Assembly: GCA_023554445.1 (NCBI GenBank)
Contig: JAMJQQ010000081.1
Span: 15,592 to 79,591 of the forward strand
DNA: 64,000 nucleotides
Origin: Carthagonibacter metallireducens
Lineage (GTDB): Bacteria > Gemmatimonadota > Gemmatimonadetes > Palauibacterales > Palauibacteraceae
Direction: 5' to 3'
Shown: positions 25,383-34,116 of the stretch, in pieces
Layout: each line of letters opens with the position of its first letter
How positions within the stretch are numbered: the stretch's first letter is position 1
Notes under the pieces: model-generated
What the model was told of the DNA's origin: nothing
Databases searched by the model: none
The model's input: only the letters and a program-made list of their open reading frames with translations
Program-made: the position numbers and the translations under genes

Positions 25383-27091
25383 TGGAGCCGGTAGACCCGC
25401 AGAAGCGGCGCCCCCTCGAGCGATATCTCATAAGCGGGCGGGTCACCCCGGCGATCCACCGCCCAGTCGATGGGCCGCCACATCGCCTTCCGATTGTACT
25501 GCAGCAGGAAGTGCGGTGCGGCCGGATCCCGATCCACGACCGTCGGTGCACGGACCGTCGAGCCCGCGCACACCAGGGTCAGGTCCGGGCGATCGGGAAT
25601 CAGCGATGGCCACTGCGTCTCGACCACCCAGCTCGCTGGCGCCCGGCCGAGTGTCTGAGCGAAGCAGGTCTCCTCGAGCAGGAATCCAGGGTCGATCACG
25701 GCGCCCTCGGGAATGAAGCTCGCGAGGTCGTTCAGGACGTCCCGGTTGAGGATTTCCTTGAGATTCGTGATCTCGAGTCCCCGGCGCTCCGCACCGTCTA
25801 CGCCCCCGACGAGCGAGTTGATGTAGGACAGCTGGTACGGATGCGTTCGGACGACTGCCGCCGCCGCCGGTACGAAGAGAAGTGCCAGAACCGCAACGGA
25901 CAGCCAGGGCTGCGATGAATGTGCCCGGATGGCTGGGAGCCGTTCCAGCAACTCGGTGATCCGCGCCGTCCCGAGTCCGGCGAGCACGGCGAAGAACGGG
26001 AAGGCGGGGAGAATCAACCTCACTCCGTCGTGCATGGGCGCCGAGGGCAGCATGAGGGCCGCGTACAGCACCGATGCGTTGAGCAGGCAGAACCCGACGA
26101 CGAGACGGTAACGGCGACCCGGTACGCCTGCGAACATCGCGACCAGGATCGTGGGAGGGACCACGATCAGCGTCCAGACGAAGGGATAGTGCCAGGGCCC
26201 ACGGTAAGCGTAGAAGGTCCCGAAATAGAGGGTCCGCAGGAGATTCAGCGGCTCCTCGGATCTATCGAACCCGGCGCCGAAGTAGTCCGCGAGCCCGAGC
26301 GCAGGATCCACCCACAGCACGGGATTCGTGAGGAAGAACACGGCCAGGGCTGACGAGGCGATCACGAGAGTGGCCCGTATCAACCGGCCGGGTCGGCGCA
26401 GCAGGATCCAGAGCCCGAGAACCGGAATCGCGAGGAGGCCCGTGAACTTCGTCGAGACGGCAGCACCGAGCAGCACTCCACTCATCAGCAGGAATCGCCA
26501 TCGCGCCCCTTCGGTCCAGCGAAACAGGCAGGCGGCGGAGCCGAACCAGAACGCCGCGAGAAACAGATCGGTGTGTGCGAGGTGACCGTGGGCGAAGAGA
26601 ACAGGCAGGGTAAGAACACTCATGCCTGCGCCGATGCCGGCGAGGCTGGACCCTGCCACGGATGCCGTAAACGCCGCACAGCCGGCCGTCAGGAGTGCGA
26701 AAGTCAGCATCACGCCGACACGATAAGCGGTCACCGGGTCGAGCACGTCCCGAAACAGGAGCCACGAGATTCCGCTGATTTCACGCGAGAGTGGTGGATG
26801 CGGAAGCCGGATGTTCATCCATCGCCAGTGGTCGTCGAGATTCTCGACGCTCAAGACCGACACCACGTCGCCCGCGGCCAGTCCCTGGATGAATTCCTGG
26901 AGCCAGGACAGCTGGCGCAGGGAGCTGTAGAAGTAGTTGCCGACATCGCTCGCGACCCCGTAGTCGGACTCGGTTGCGAACATCAGCACCGCCGAAACGA
27001 GGAAGAAGATCCCGGCCATCGCCCGGGTGGGTAGGCCGGGTGACGAATCTCCGGAGGGCATGCCTGCGTGTCTTGACCGATCGTCGATCAC
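25379..27091 (-). CDS. Membrane glycosyltransferase, GT39/PMT-like (second paralogue)
   Basis: 570 aa, multi-pass. It has the same plan as its downstream neighbour: acidic residues in the first loop (SDVGNYF), HGHLAHTDLFLAAFWFG, STKFTGLLAIPVLG and MHDGVRLILPAFPFFAVLAGL, then a C-terminal soluble domain of about 150 residues. Divergence between the two suggests different donor or acceptor specificity. It overlaps both neighbours by 4 bp, which indicates one operon. Confidence 0.8.
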   Translation of the reverse strand: MIDDRSRHAGMPSGDSSPGLPTRAMAGIFFLVSAVLMFATESDYGVASDVGNYFYSSLRQLSWLQEFIQGLAAGDVVSVLSVENLDDHWRWMNIRLPHPPLSREISGISWLLFRDVLDPVTAYRVGVMLTFALLTAGCAAFTASVAGSSLAGIGAGMSVLTLPVLFAHGHLAHTDLFLAAFWFGSAACLFRWTEGARWRFLLMSGVLLGAAVSTKFTGLLAIPVLGLWILLRRPGRLIRATLVIASSALAVFFLTNPVLWVDPALGLADYFGAGFDRSEEPLNLLRTLYFGTFYAYRGPWHYPFVWTLIVVPPTILVAMFAGVPGRRYRLVVGFCLLNASVLYAALMLPSAPMHDGVRLILPAFPFFAVLAGLGTARITELLERLPAIRAHSSQPWLSVAVLALLFVPAAAAVVRTHPYQLSYINSLVGGVDGAERRGLEITNLKEILNRDVLNDLASFIPEGAVIDPGFLLEETCFAQTLGRAPASWVVETQWPSLIPDRPDLTLVCAGSTVRAPTVVDRDPAAPHFLLQYNRKAMWRPIDWAVDRRGDPPAYEISLEGAPLLRVYRLQ

Positions 27092-29490
27092 CGCGTCCTC
27101 CCGGGCCGCCAGGTCGCGAGTCCGAGCAGGGCCAGCAGGCCGACCAGTGAGACCGCCACGCTCAAGCCGAACGCCGTAGGCCGGAATCGCAGCTCCACCT
27201 CACTATCTCCGGAGGGTAGCGAAATCGCCCGGAAGACTCCTCCCGCTCGCAGGACCGGAACTTCGATACCGTCCACGCGGGCTTTCCACCCCGGGTAGTA
27301 ACGATCGTTCAACACCAGCAGCATCGGACCGGAGGTCGACGTACGGAACCGAACCCGGTTCTGGCCGAATTCGGCGGACAGTATCCTGCCCATGCCCGCC
27401 ATGGCACGCGGTGTCGGGGGTCTCTCGAGCACGACACGCTCTCCAAGCGGGAAGTCGGACTGGAGGGTGCGCGCAAGTGCTCGCGCCGGTCCCTCCGCCA
27501 GCTCGTAGTCGCTGACCAGATAGGCACGCGGGAGGGGATTCGGCACTTCGAACAGGCGCAGGGGAAGATCAGGGTGTCGGCCAGCTACGCGGAGTCCGAC
27601 CAGCGTATCGGCCGCGACGGTGGGATCGGCGTACCAGCGCACGTTCATGGCCCGCAGGAAGTCGATCGGATCGTCACCCCAGCCCTGGATGGCTGCGTCG
27701 TTGGTCAGCGCCACCGAGCGCAGCTCAATGCCCTGCAGCCCGTCCTGCAGCTGCCACCCGTACAACTGTCCGACGTTGGGCCCCATGGTCTCGAAGTCGA
27801 GATACAGGTTCGACAACTCGTAAGCGCCGTCGACACGCACCATGTTTCCCATTGCCGCGTCGTGCGGAGAACCGCGGAAGCGGTAGGCCTGCGGGTCGGC
27901 TCCAAGGGTCTCGAGGGCGAGAGCCGGCCAGGCTGGTGTGTCGTATACTTCCGATTCGACGGACGGATTGATTCGGGCGTTGGCGGCGACCAGGTCGGCG
28001 ACCACGAGCATCGCCAGCAGGCCGATCACGGCCTCGGGTCGCAGGCGACCCCTCCCTCCGACCCCGACGACGGCCGTGGTCAGGCCGAGCAGGACGGTCA
28101 GGCGGACGGCCTGCGAGGCATACAGAGAAGCCGACAATCCGGGATCCTCGCAGGGGGCAAGACCGCTCGGCAACGAAGCACAGGCCCATTCGATGACACC
28201 CGGTGTCCAGCGAAGCGCGATGGCCGTGACTCCATGCAGCAGGGCGAGACAGCCGAACAGGATCACCCCCGCCCTGCGTCCCTTTCCCTCGCCCGCCCGA
28301 TCGGCCCCGCTCGCAGCGAGAACCGCAATCGCCATTGCCGGCAGCAGCAGGAACTTCTCCGGGTAGCGGAAGGGCCGCAGCAGCGGAACGGTCTCGAACA
28401 GAAAGCGATACACGGGACTGGTCGCGCCCAGGGCGATCAGGATTCCGATCATGGCCGACACGCTCCAGAACCAGGCCGTGCGCCGAGTGCCGTGTCGGAT
28501 ACCGAAGAGCGCCAGCCCCAGGACCACGGCTCCGAGATAGGGACTGAGAACCCACGGGGTGTTCATCGCGAAAATGAAGCGGGTCGAATACCCGTGCACG
28601 CCGGTGGCCAGCACGGGCGGTATTCCGAGATGAACGAGACCGGTCGGTTCGAGGGAGCGGGAAGTCGCATATCCGATGTCGGTTGGCATCGTGCGGACCG
28701 AATGGAGTATGAACTCCACGAACGGCACCAGCTGTGCGGCCACCACCGCGACGGCTACTGCGCCCGCCACGGCCAGAGATCCGGTCTGCCGGACGAGACC
28801 GACCGAACGCTCCTCGATGTTCAGAGCCCCGTGAACGAACAACCAGATCAGGCCGATCGCGAGCAGCTGCGGCTCTCCCCCGAGGAAAGCCGTGGCGCAC
28901 AGCGCGGCGAACGCCGCTATCCGCCGAGAACTCGCATTCGTCAAGACTCTGTCCCAGGACCAGAACAGCCAGGGGACCCAGGCCACGGTCTGGAGGTTGT
29001 TGGGAAAATTGCCCAGCGAGACCAGGTATCCGCCGAGCATGAATGCGGCGGCTCCCAACCATGCCGCCTGCAACGATCGGCCCCAGCGGCGCAACAGGAG
29101 GAGAAGTCCTGCGCCAGCGATCGGATAGTGGAGTGCGACGAGCCAGTCGAAGGAAGTCGATAGCGGCAGCGTGTAGAGAAGGAGACTCCCCGGATAGAGA
29201 ACGCCAGGCTGCAGCGCCGCGAAGAAAGGCTCGCCGTTGACGAGACCGGGATTCCACCAGGGAATCCGCCCGGCCCGTATCGATTCGACGAGCACGTGCT
29301 TCATCGGGTAGAAGAAAGGTGTGATGTCGCGCCCGAACAGCGTGCGACCGCCGAACAGGACGGGCCAGAAGAGAACCAGAGAGGCGGCGGTCAGGAGAGC
29401 GATCGCGAGCGGGACGGTCAGCGGATTCCGCTCACCCGAAGGATCTCGGGCAGAATCTCCCGGCGGCATCTGCCGTGTCACGATCGACAA
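27088..29490 (-). CDS. YfhO-like polytopic membrane protein, putative glycosyltransferase
   Basis: 800 aa, about twelve transmembrane helices and a large C-terminal soluble part. Family features are FGRDITPFFYPMKHVLVESIRAGRIPWWNPG at the N-terminus, LLRPFRYPEKFL in the middle and NDRYYPGWKARVDG near the C-terminus, the hallmark of YfhO proteins (GT-C fold, involved in glycosylating lipoteichoic acid in Firmicutes). The start is a TTG at 29490 after GGGGGA; the ATG at 29469 is an alternative. It lies directly downstream of pilA. Confidence 0.82.
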   Translation of the reverse strand: MSIVTRQMPPGDSARDPSGERNPLTVPLAIALLTAASLVLFWPVLFGGRTLFGRDITPFFYPMKHVLVESIRAGRIPWWNPGLVNGEPFFAALQPGVLYPGSLLLYTLPLSTSFDWLVALHYPIAGAGLLLLLRRWGRSLQAAWLGAAAFMLGGYLVSLGNFPNNLQTVAWVPWLFWSWDRVLTNASSRRIAAFAALCATAFLGGEPQLLAIGLIWLFVHGALNIEERSVGLVRQTGSLAVAGAVAVAVVAAQLVPFVEFILHSVRTMPTDIGYATSRSLEPTGLVHLGIPPVLATGVHGYSTRFIFAMNTPWVLSPYLGAVVLGLALFGIRHGTRRTAWFWSVSAMIGILIALGATSPVYRFLFETVPLLRPFRYPEKFLLLPAMAIAVLAASGADRAGEGKGRRAGVILFGCLALLHGVTAIALRWTPGVIEWACASLPSGLAPCEDPGLSASLYASQAVRLTVLLGLTTAVVGVGGRGRLRPEAVIGLLAMLVVADLVAANARINPSVESEVYDTPAWPALALETLGADPQAYRFRGSPHDAAMGNMVRVDGAYELSNLYLDFETMGPNVGQLYGWQLQDGLQGIELRSVALTNDAAIQGWGDDPIDFLRAMNVRWYADPTVAADTLVGLRVAGRHPDLPLRLFEVPNPLPRAYLVSDYELAEGPARALARTLQSDFPLGERVVLERPPTPRAMAGMGRILSAEFGQNRVRFRTSTSGPMLLVLNDRYYPGWKARVDGIEVPVLRAGGVFRAISLPSGDSEVELRFRPTAFGLSVAVSLVGLLALLGLATWRPGRTR

Positions 29491-29523
29491 GCGTCCCCCG
29501 AGCGCTGGTCGTGGATCAAGGCA

Positions 29524-29559
29524 CGAGGGCGCAGCGGAAAATCAGCCGCTGCGCCCTCG
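29524..29559 (-). terminator. Strong hairpin downstream of pilA
   Basis: A perfect 14-bp stem (29524-29537 with 29546-29559) and an 8-nt loop lie 45 bp past the pilA stop, before the YfhO-like gene. There is no convincing T-run after it on the minus strand. It may be a partial terminator or a 3' stabiliser that keeps pilin mRNA far more abundant than the downstream glycosyltransferase mRNA. Confidence 0.6.
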
Positions 29560-29604
29560 CAGTGATCAGGTGGGCGCCGGTCGGAACCGGATCGCCCGGT
29601 CGAA

Positions 29605-29976
29605 TCAGTTCTGCTGAATCTTACCCTCGGTCGCGGCGCCACCGCCCACGTCCACCCAGTAGTTGTTGGTGGAGCTCGCGTGCGTGGCCGTGACCTGATA
29701 ACCGCCGGCGGTACCCGCGGCGCTGATCGTGATACCGGTGCTGGTCGTGAAGTTACCCGACGTCAGGACCGTGGCCGCGTCGGCATAGGTCTGGTTGTCG
29801 GCGAAGTAGGCCTCCATCGCGGCCATGGCGTTGCGCACATCACTCTTGGCCGTGGCGTCGAACGCCTTCTCCTTCGTGCTGGCGAACTGCGGAATCGCGA
29901 TCGCGGCGAGAATGCCGATGATCACGACTACGATCAGCAGCTCGATCAGCGTGAAACCCTTCGTGTCGCGGAGCAT
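29605..29976 (-). CDS. pilA: Major type IV pilin PilA
   Basis: 123 aa. The 7-residue leader MLRDTKG is followed by mature FTLIELLIVVVIIGILAAIAIPQF with Glu at +5, a textbook type IVa pilin. The mature protein is about 116 residues, Ala/Thr/Gly rich, with no cysteine, so it lacks the usual C-terminal disulfide loop. The Thr/Ser-rich mid region (about 67-100) offers many O-glycosylation sites, which fits the neighbouring glycosyltransferases. It is preceded by a sigma-54 promoter and lies next to pilR/pilS. Confidence 0.95.
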   Translation of the reverse strand: MLRDTKGFTLIELLIVVVIIGILAAIAIPQFASTKEKAFDATAKSDVRNAMAAMEAYFADNQTYADAATVLTSGNFTTSTGITISAAGTAGGYQVTATHASSTNNYWVDVGGGAATEGKIQQN

Positions 29977-30066
29977 TGTCCCTCCATGGGTTCTGGGGTC
30001 CGGCTTTGTGATACAGTGTTCGGTCGACGATCGACGTTGGAGGCTCTGTCCTCCTGCCCCCGGACG

Positions 30067-30082
30067 AGCAACCCTCGTGCCC
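30067..30082 (-). promoter_or_regulatory. Sigma-54 (-24/-12) promoter of pilA
   Basis: On the minus strand the sequence reads GGGCACGAGGGTTGCT, matching the TGGCACG-N4-TTGCW consensus at every conserved position except the first T. The invariant GG and GC are separated by 10 bp. The predicted start near 30056 gives an 80-nt leader before the pilA ATG. The adjacent pilR encodes a matching activator. Confidence 0.85.
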
Positions 30083-30155
30083 CGTCGTCAACGGCCCCTT
30101 AACTCCATGTAGAAACACACTTTGAGATTATGGCGAACTCGCTGTTGGCTGGCGT

Positions 30156-30196
30156 GCGGTGCAAGGCTCGTTGCACCCTGCAAGACCTTGCACCGC
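30156..30196. promoter_or_regulatory. Nested inverted repeat upstream of pilA, candidate PilR enhancer site
   Basis: Outer arms GCGGTGCAAGG (30156-30166) and CCTTGCACCGC (30186-30196) form a perfect 11-bp inverted repeat. A second dyad TTGCA-CCC-TGCAA (30171-30183) lies between them. It is centred about 120 bp upstream of the predicted pilA start, the usual distance for a sigma-54 enhancer. The TTGCA-N3-TGCAA dyad recurs upstream of pilS. Confidence 0.65.
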
Positions 30197-30220
30197 ATAT
30201 GCAATAATGTTCGGAGGCCT

Positions 30221-31588
30221 TCACGCGTCCAGATCGTATCGCTTGATCTTCCGGTACAGCGTGCTCGGATCTATGCCCAGGACCTCGGCGGCCTTCGTCT
30301 TGTTTCCGCCTTCGGCCCGGAGCACGTGCTCGATGTAGGCCCGCTCGATGATCTCGAGCGCGGGGTTCGCAGCCGGCCGGTCCTGAACGAGCGGTTCGGC
30401 GGGCGTTTCACGAAGACGCGTGGGAAACGCGTCGGGCTTGATCGAATTTCCGGCCGTGAGCACCACTGCGCGTTCGATGACGTTCTCGAGCTCGCGTACG
30501 TTGCCCGGCCAGTGATACTCCTGGAGTACCTGCAGCGCCTTGGACGAGAGCTTCTTCGGCTCTTCTTCCCCGGCCTCGCTGGCGAGGAAATGCTCGGCCA
30601 GCAGCTGTATGTCCTCGGTGCGTTCTCGCAAGGGCGGCAGCTCCAGGGAAATCACGTTCAGGCGGTAGTACAGATCCCGTCGGAAGCGCCCTTCCTCGAT
30701 GTCACGTTCGAGATCCCGGTTAGTGGCCGCGATCAGCCGCACATCCACCGGTACCGCCTCCGTCGAGCCCACCGGGATCACCTCCCGCTGCTGCAGCACC
30801 CGCAGGAGCTTGACCTGCGTGGAAGGTGCCATCTCGCCCACTTCGTCGAGGAAGAAGGTCCCGCCGGATGCGGCTACGAACAGACCCTCCTTGTCCTTGA
30901 CGGCCCCCGTGAAACTCCCCTTCACGTGACCGAAGAGCTCGGACTCGAGCAGCCCTTCGGGCAGGGCACCGCAGTTGAGAGAGAGAAACCGCCGGCTGGA
31001 CCGCGGCGAAAGGTCGTGAATATAGCGGGCAAAGACCTCTTTTCCCGTTCCGCTTTCCCCGCCGATCAGGATCGTCGAGTCGCTGTCCGCCACGTCTTCC
31101 GCGAGGGTCAGTGATGACTCGAAGCTCGGGCTTACCCCGATCGGCTTGCCCGCCTTCAGAGTCTGCTGCTTCTTCAGCTCACGCTTCAGCCCGGCATTCT
31201 CCGTCTTGAGTCGACCCCAGTCGAGGGAACGGTTCAGGACCGCGATCATCTCCTCGTTCTTGAATGGCTTCTGGACGTAGTGGGTCGCGCCCAGGTTCAC
31301 CGCCTGTATCGCCGACTGGAGCGAGGCTTGAGCTGTCATCAGGACCACCGGGGTCTCCGGACTCGTGCGTCGGATCTCCTCCAGCACGTCGATCCCGCTC
31401 ACCTTCGGCATGCGAACGTCGGAAAGCACGATGTCGGGAGACTCGTCACGGAATCGTTGCAGACCTTTCTCCCCGGTGACCTCCGAGATCACGTCGAACC
31501 CCTCTCCCTTCAGCAGCATCGAAAGGGTCGTGATGATGCCTTCCTCATCGTCAATCAGCAGCAATAGCGGCTTGTCTCGCATGTCCAT
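30221..31588 (-). CDS. pilR: Sigma-54-dependent response regulator PilR
   Basis: 455 aa. The receiver domain has the acidic pocket Asp13/Asp14, phospho-acceptor Asp57 (VLSDVRMP) and Lys107. The AAA+ domain has Walker A GESGTGKE at 177-184 and the sigma-54 loop as GSFTGA (224-229), a known variant of GAFTGA. A Fis-type helix-turn-helix ends the protein (GNKTKAAEVLGIDPSTLYRKIKRYDL). It follows pilS and precedes pilA, whose promoter is sigma-54 type, so pilin activation is the likely job. Confidence 0.93.
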   Translation of the reverse strand: MDMRDKPLLLLIDDEEGIITTLSMLLKGEGFDVISEVTGEKGLQRFRDESPDIVLSDVRMPKVSGIDVLEEIRRTSPETPVVLMTAQASLQSAIQAVNLGATHYVQKPFKNEEMIAVLNRSLDWGRLKTENAGLKRELKKQQTLKAGKPIGVSPSFESSLTLAEDVADSDSTILIGGESGTGKEVFARYIHDLSPRSSRRFLSLNCGALPEGLLESELFGHVKGSFTGAVKDKEGLFVAASGGTFFLDEVGEMAPSTQVKLLRVLQQREVIPVGSTEAVPVDVRLIAATNRDLERDIEEGRFRRDLYYRLNVISLELPPLRERTEDIQLLAEHFLASEAGEEEPKKLSSKALQVLQEYHWPGNVRELENVIERAVVLTAGNSIKPDAFPTRLRETPAEPLVQDRPAANPALEIIERAYIEHVLRAEGGNKTKAAEVLGIDPSTLYRKIKRYDLDA

Positions 31589-31636
31589 CCTCGGTTCGTG
31601 ACCGCGCGTCTCGACGCGCCCTGTCGGTTGTGAATG

Positions 31637-33457
31637 TCAGATCCCGGCATCAGTTGCTGGAACCAGTTGCTCGAGGTCCACCGTCCTGCGTAATCGTCCG
31701 CGGCCGGTCCTGCGCGGGAGAACGATCGCGAAGGTCGCCCCCTCGCCGCGAATCGAGCTCGCGAGCAGTGCACCGCCATGTGCCTGTATCGCCCGGTGCG
31801 CTATCGAGAGGCCGAGACCGCTCCCCCCGGGGCGCCGGGTGTAGAAGGGGTCGAATATGCGAGGAAGGTCTTCCTCCTCGATCCCGGGACCATCGTCGAT
31901 GACACGAATCCTCACCGGGTTGCCGAGGGAGATCTCCCCCGGCACGAGATCGGGTCGCAGGGCGTCCGCGATCACGCGCACTCGTACCGGCTCATCCGGA
32001 TCCCCTACCTGGAGCGCGTTCAGGACGAGGTTCAGCAAGCAGCGGTGCAGCAGCTCCGGGTCTCCCCAGAGCCCGTCGAGGTCGTCAAGTCGCTCGGATT
32101 CGAGGCTGGCCCGCCCGGCCGCCGCCGGGTGACGGCGCGCGGTCTCGAAAACATCGCTGACCAGCCGGTCTACATCGATCGGGCGGCGCTCCGTCACGTC
32201 CACCCGGGCGAAGTCGCTGAACTCCCGGAGGATCCCGTCGAGCCGGTCGCTCTCCCGCACGATCAGTCGCCCCAGGATCTGATCATCTTCGCCCGCGAAG
32301 TCCCGACTGCACAGCTGCTCGACCGCACTACGGATCGAGGCCAGTGGATTCTTCAGCTCGTGGGCCAGGGAGGCAGACAGTTCCGCGACCGCTTCCAGCC
32401 GACCGGTTCTCAGGCGCAGGTCCTCCAGCTGACGCACGGGCCGGAGATCCTGGAGCAGGAAGACGTACGAAGCACCGCCGGCAGCGCCGAGCAGGGTGGT
32501 GGAACTGACCGACACCGGAACCATTGGAACCACGGGTCGTCTCCGGTCCGCGCGATCGCCCGGCTCCTGCTCGATCCCATCCGAGTCCTTGGCATCGATG
32601 GTGGGGGACTGCACCTCGATCTCCCGGTTTACGATCCGCCGCCCTTTTCGGACCGTCTCATCGATGGCTCGGGCCAGCTCAGGCGCCCGTCGCTCGAATA
32701 CCGGGACGACATCGTGCCCCAGGGTTCGAGCCACATCGATACCGAGCAGTTCGGATGCGGCGAGGTTCTGGTAGACGAGCTTGGCCTGGTCGTCCACCGT
32801 GATCACACCCGACGGGATGATCCGGAGGACATCCGCCGTGTCGAGCGCGAGTCGTCGCAGCTCGCCTTCCACGTTGCCGAGCTGGTCCCGAACGAGCCTG
32901 AGCCGGACTGCGATCAGGCTGGTGACCACGGCCACCAGCGTGAACATCACCACCTGAACGACGAGCAGTCCCGGAATCGCTCCTTCCGGCGCCATCACCA
33001 GGTTGTCGAGCAGGTAGAGAAGGCCGGTACCCAGTGCCACCAGCAGTGCGGCAGGCAGTGGGAGAATCAGGGCGTATGCAGCCGCCAGAGCGATGAACAG
33101 CGACACGAACGGACTGGCGTAGCCGCCCGTGATGTGAACCACAGCGTTTACCACGAATACGTCGAGCACCGCCTGCGATATCAGGAAAGGCATCCCCGGA
33201 CGAATCCGACGGTGGTGGCTCCAGTAGTAGGCGATCGGCGTGAGGAGGGCTGCGGCGGCCAGTCCGGCCACGGCGATGGCGGTGCCCTCGCCTCCGATGA
33301 ACGCCTCGTTTTGCCACCCGAATTCCTGGGAAACGAGGAGTGCGGCGCCGAACACCCCGAGCGCGATCACCAGGCGCGCCGCGTAGATCCAGTAGAGGAT
33401 CTGCTGCGGCTCGAGAGCGGCTGCGAGCCTGCGCTCGGATCTCAGGAGTCTGAGCAC
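31637..33457 (-). CDS. pilS: Sensor histidine kinase PilS
   Basis: 606 aa. Six transmembrane helices span about residues 20-185, as in PilS. A PAS-like domain (about 205-335) and a HisKA dimerisation helix with His366 (ASLAHELKNPLASIRSAVEQL) follow. The HATPase domain has LVLNALQVG (N box), IDDGPGIEEEDLPRIFDPFYTRRPGGSGLGLSI (G1, F, G2). The PAS region has an acidic/Arg-rich insertion (about 285-315). GTG start. It is the partner kinase of the downstream pilR. Confidence 0.92.
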   Translation of the reverse strand: MLRLLRSERRLAAALEPQQILYWIYAARLVIALGVFGAALLVSQEFGWQNEAFIGGEGTAIAVAGLAAAALLTPIAYYWSHHRRIRPGMPFLISQAVLDVFVVNAVVHITGGYASPFVSLFIALAAAYALILPLPAALLVALGTGLLYLLDNLVMAPEGAIPGLLVVQVVMFTLVAVVTSLIAVRLRLVRDQLGNVEGELRRLALDTADVLRIIPSGVITVDDQAKLVYQNLAASELLGIDVARTLGHDVVPVFERRAPELARAIDETVRKGRRIVNREIEVQSPTIDAKDSDGIEQEPGDRADRRRPVVPMVPVSVSSTTLLGAAGGASYVFLLQDLRPVRQLEDLRLRTGRLEAVAELSASLAHELKNPLASIRSAVEQLCSRDFAGEDDQILGRLIVRESDRLDGILREFSDFARVDVTERRPIDVDRLVSDVFETARRHPAAAGRASLESERLDDLDGLWGDPELLHRCLLNLVLNALQVGDPDEPVRVRVIADALRPDLVPGEISLGNPVRIRVIDDGPGIEEEDLPRIFDPFYTRRPGGSGLGLSIAHRAIQAHGGALLASSIRGEGATFAIVLPRRTGRGRLRRTVDLEQLVPATDAGI

Positions 33458-33552
33458 CCGGTGGTCGTTTCCCTTTTGTCAGGCTGAACATCCGGGCCGA
33501 TCGAGCGAGTACCGCTCGCACAACCCGGCGAAACGCACTGTCTGCGCGTCCT

Positions 33553-33580
33553 ATGATAGGTGGGGCGTTGCAGGATGCAA
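33553..33580 (-). promoter_or_regulatory. Predicted sigma-70 promoter of pilSR with overlapping TTGCA-N3-TGCAA dyad
   Basis: On the minus strand TTGCAT (33575-33580) and TATCAT (33553-33558) are separated by 16 bp, about 95 bp before the pilS start. The -35 is part of the dyad TTGCA-GGA-TGCAA (33568-33580), the same motif found in the pilA upstream repeat. A protein bound there would block or modulate the promoter. Confidence 0.5.
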
Positions 33581-33618
33581 GACCGCATCCGGGGTCCGCT
33601 TTCGATCGGTCCCCGGGT

Positions 33619-34116
33619 TCAGAGCCAGTCGGGCTCCTCGTCGAATACGGAGAGCTGCGTGAAACAGCCCTCTCGCACGAGAGCGGTCAGTGAATAGACG
33701 GCGCCTCGCACGGGGCAGGGAAGCGGACGCCGAACGAGGGGCTCGAGCACCTGGTCGGCCGGCAGGTCCGGTGCAGCGACAGGCCACAGCCCGACCGCCC
33801 GTGCCGCCTGCGCCAGCGTGTCATAGCCGGGTTGAAAGGAAGCGGTCCAGGACGCCACTCGATTCGCCCGGCCGTCGTCGTCGGGCTCGCAGCGGACCCG
33901 CACGTCGAGACCGTGCGAGGAGAAGATCAGCCAGGTATCGGAACCGACACGCCGCCGCGTCACAGGCTGTCCGAGCCTCGATTCGAGCTCACCTTCCGAA
34001 AGATGGATCAGTCCAGCGCAGTCTCCGGTCGTCACCCGATATCTCCTGGCCCGTTCTGCAGACCGCTCCTCATCGACGGCCCGACGCGAACTCGTCGAAT
34101 CCGATTCCCCGATCAC
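33619..34116 (-). CDS. Unknown protein between pilC and pilS
   Basis: 165 aa, GTG start overlapping the pilC stop (GTGA), so co-translated with pilC. No transmembrane segment or signal peptide. The sequence is mixed alpha/beta by eye (GQPVTRRRVGSDTWLIFSSHGLDVRVRCEP, TASFQPGYDTLAQAARAVGLWP). I do not recognise a family. Position inside the pil operon suggests a T4P accessory or regulatory role, but that rests on context alone. Confidence 0.7.
   Translation of the reverse strand: MIGESDSTSSRRAVDEERSAERARRYRVTTGDCAGLIHLSEGELESRLGQPVTRRRVGSDTWLIFSSHGLDVRVRCEPDDDGRANRVASWTASFQPGYDTLAQAARAVGLWPVAAPDLPADQVLEPLVRRPLPCPVRGAVYSLTALVREGCFTQLSVFDEEPDWL

Noticed and set aside
27574..29163. A 529-codon plus-strand frame opposite the YfhO-like gene.
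   Set aside because: Gln/Arg/Asp-rich antisense shadow of a membrane protein; no plausible start site context.
30156..30196. The nested repeat as a terminator for pilR.
   Set aside because: It is downstream of pilR on that strand, but no T-run follows and the arms are interrupted by a second dyad; enhancer use fits better with the sigma-54 promoter.
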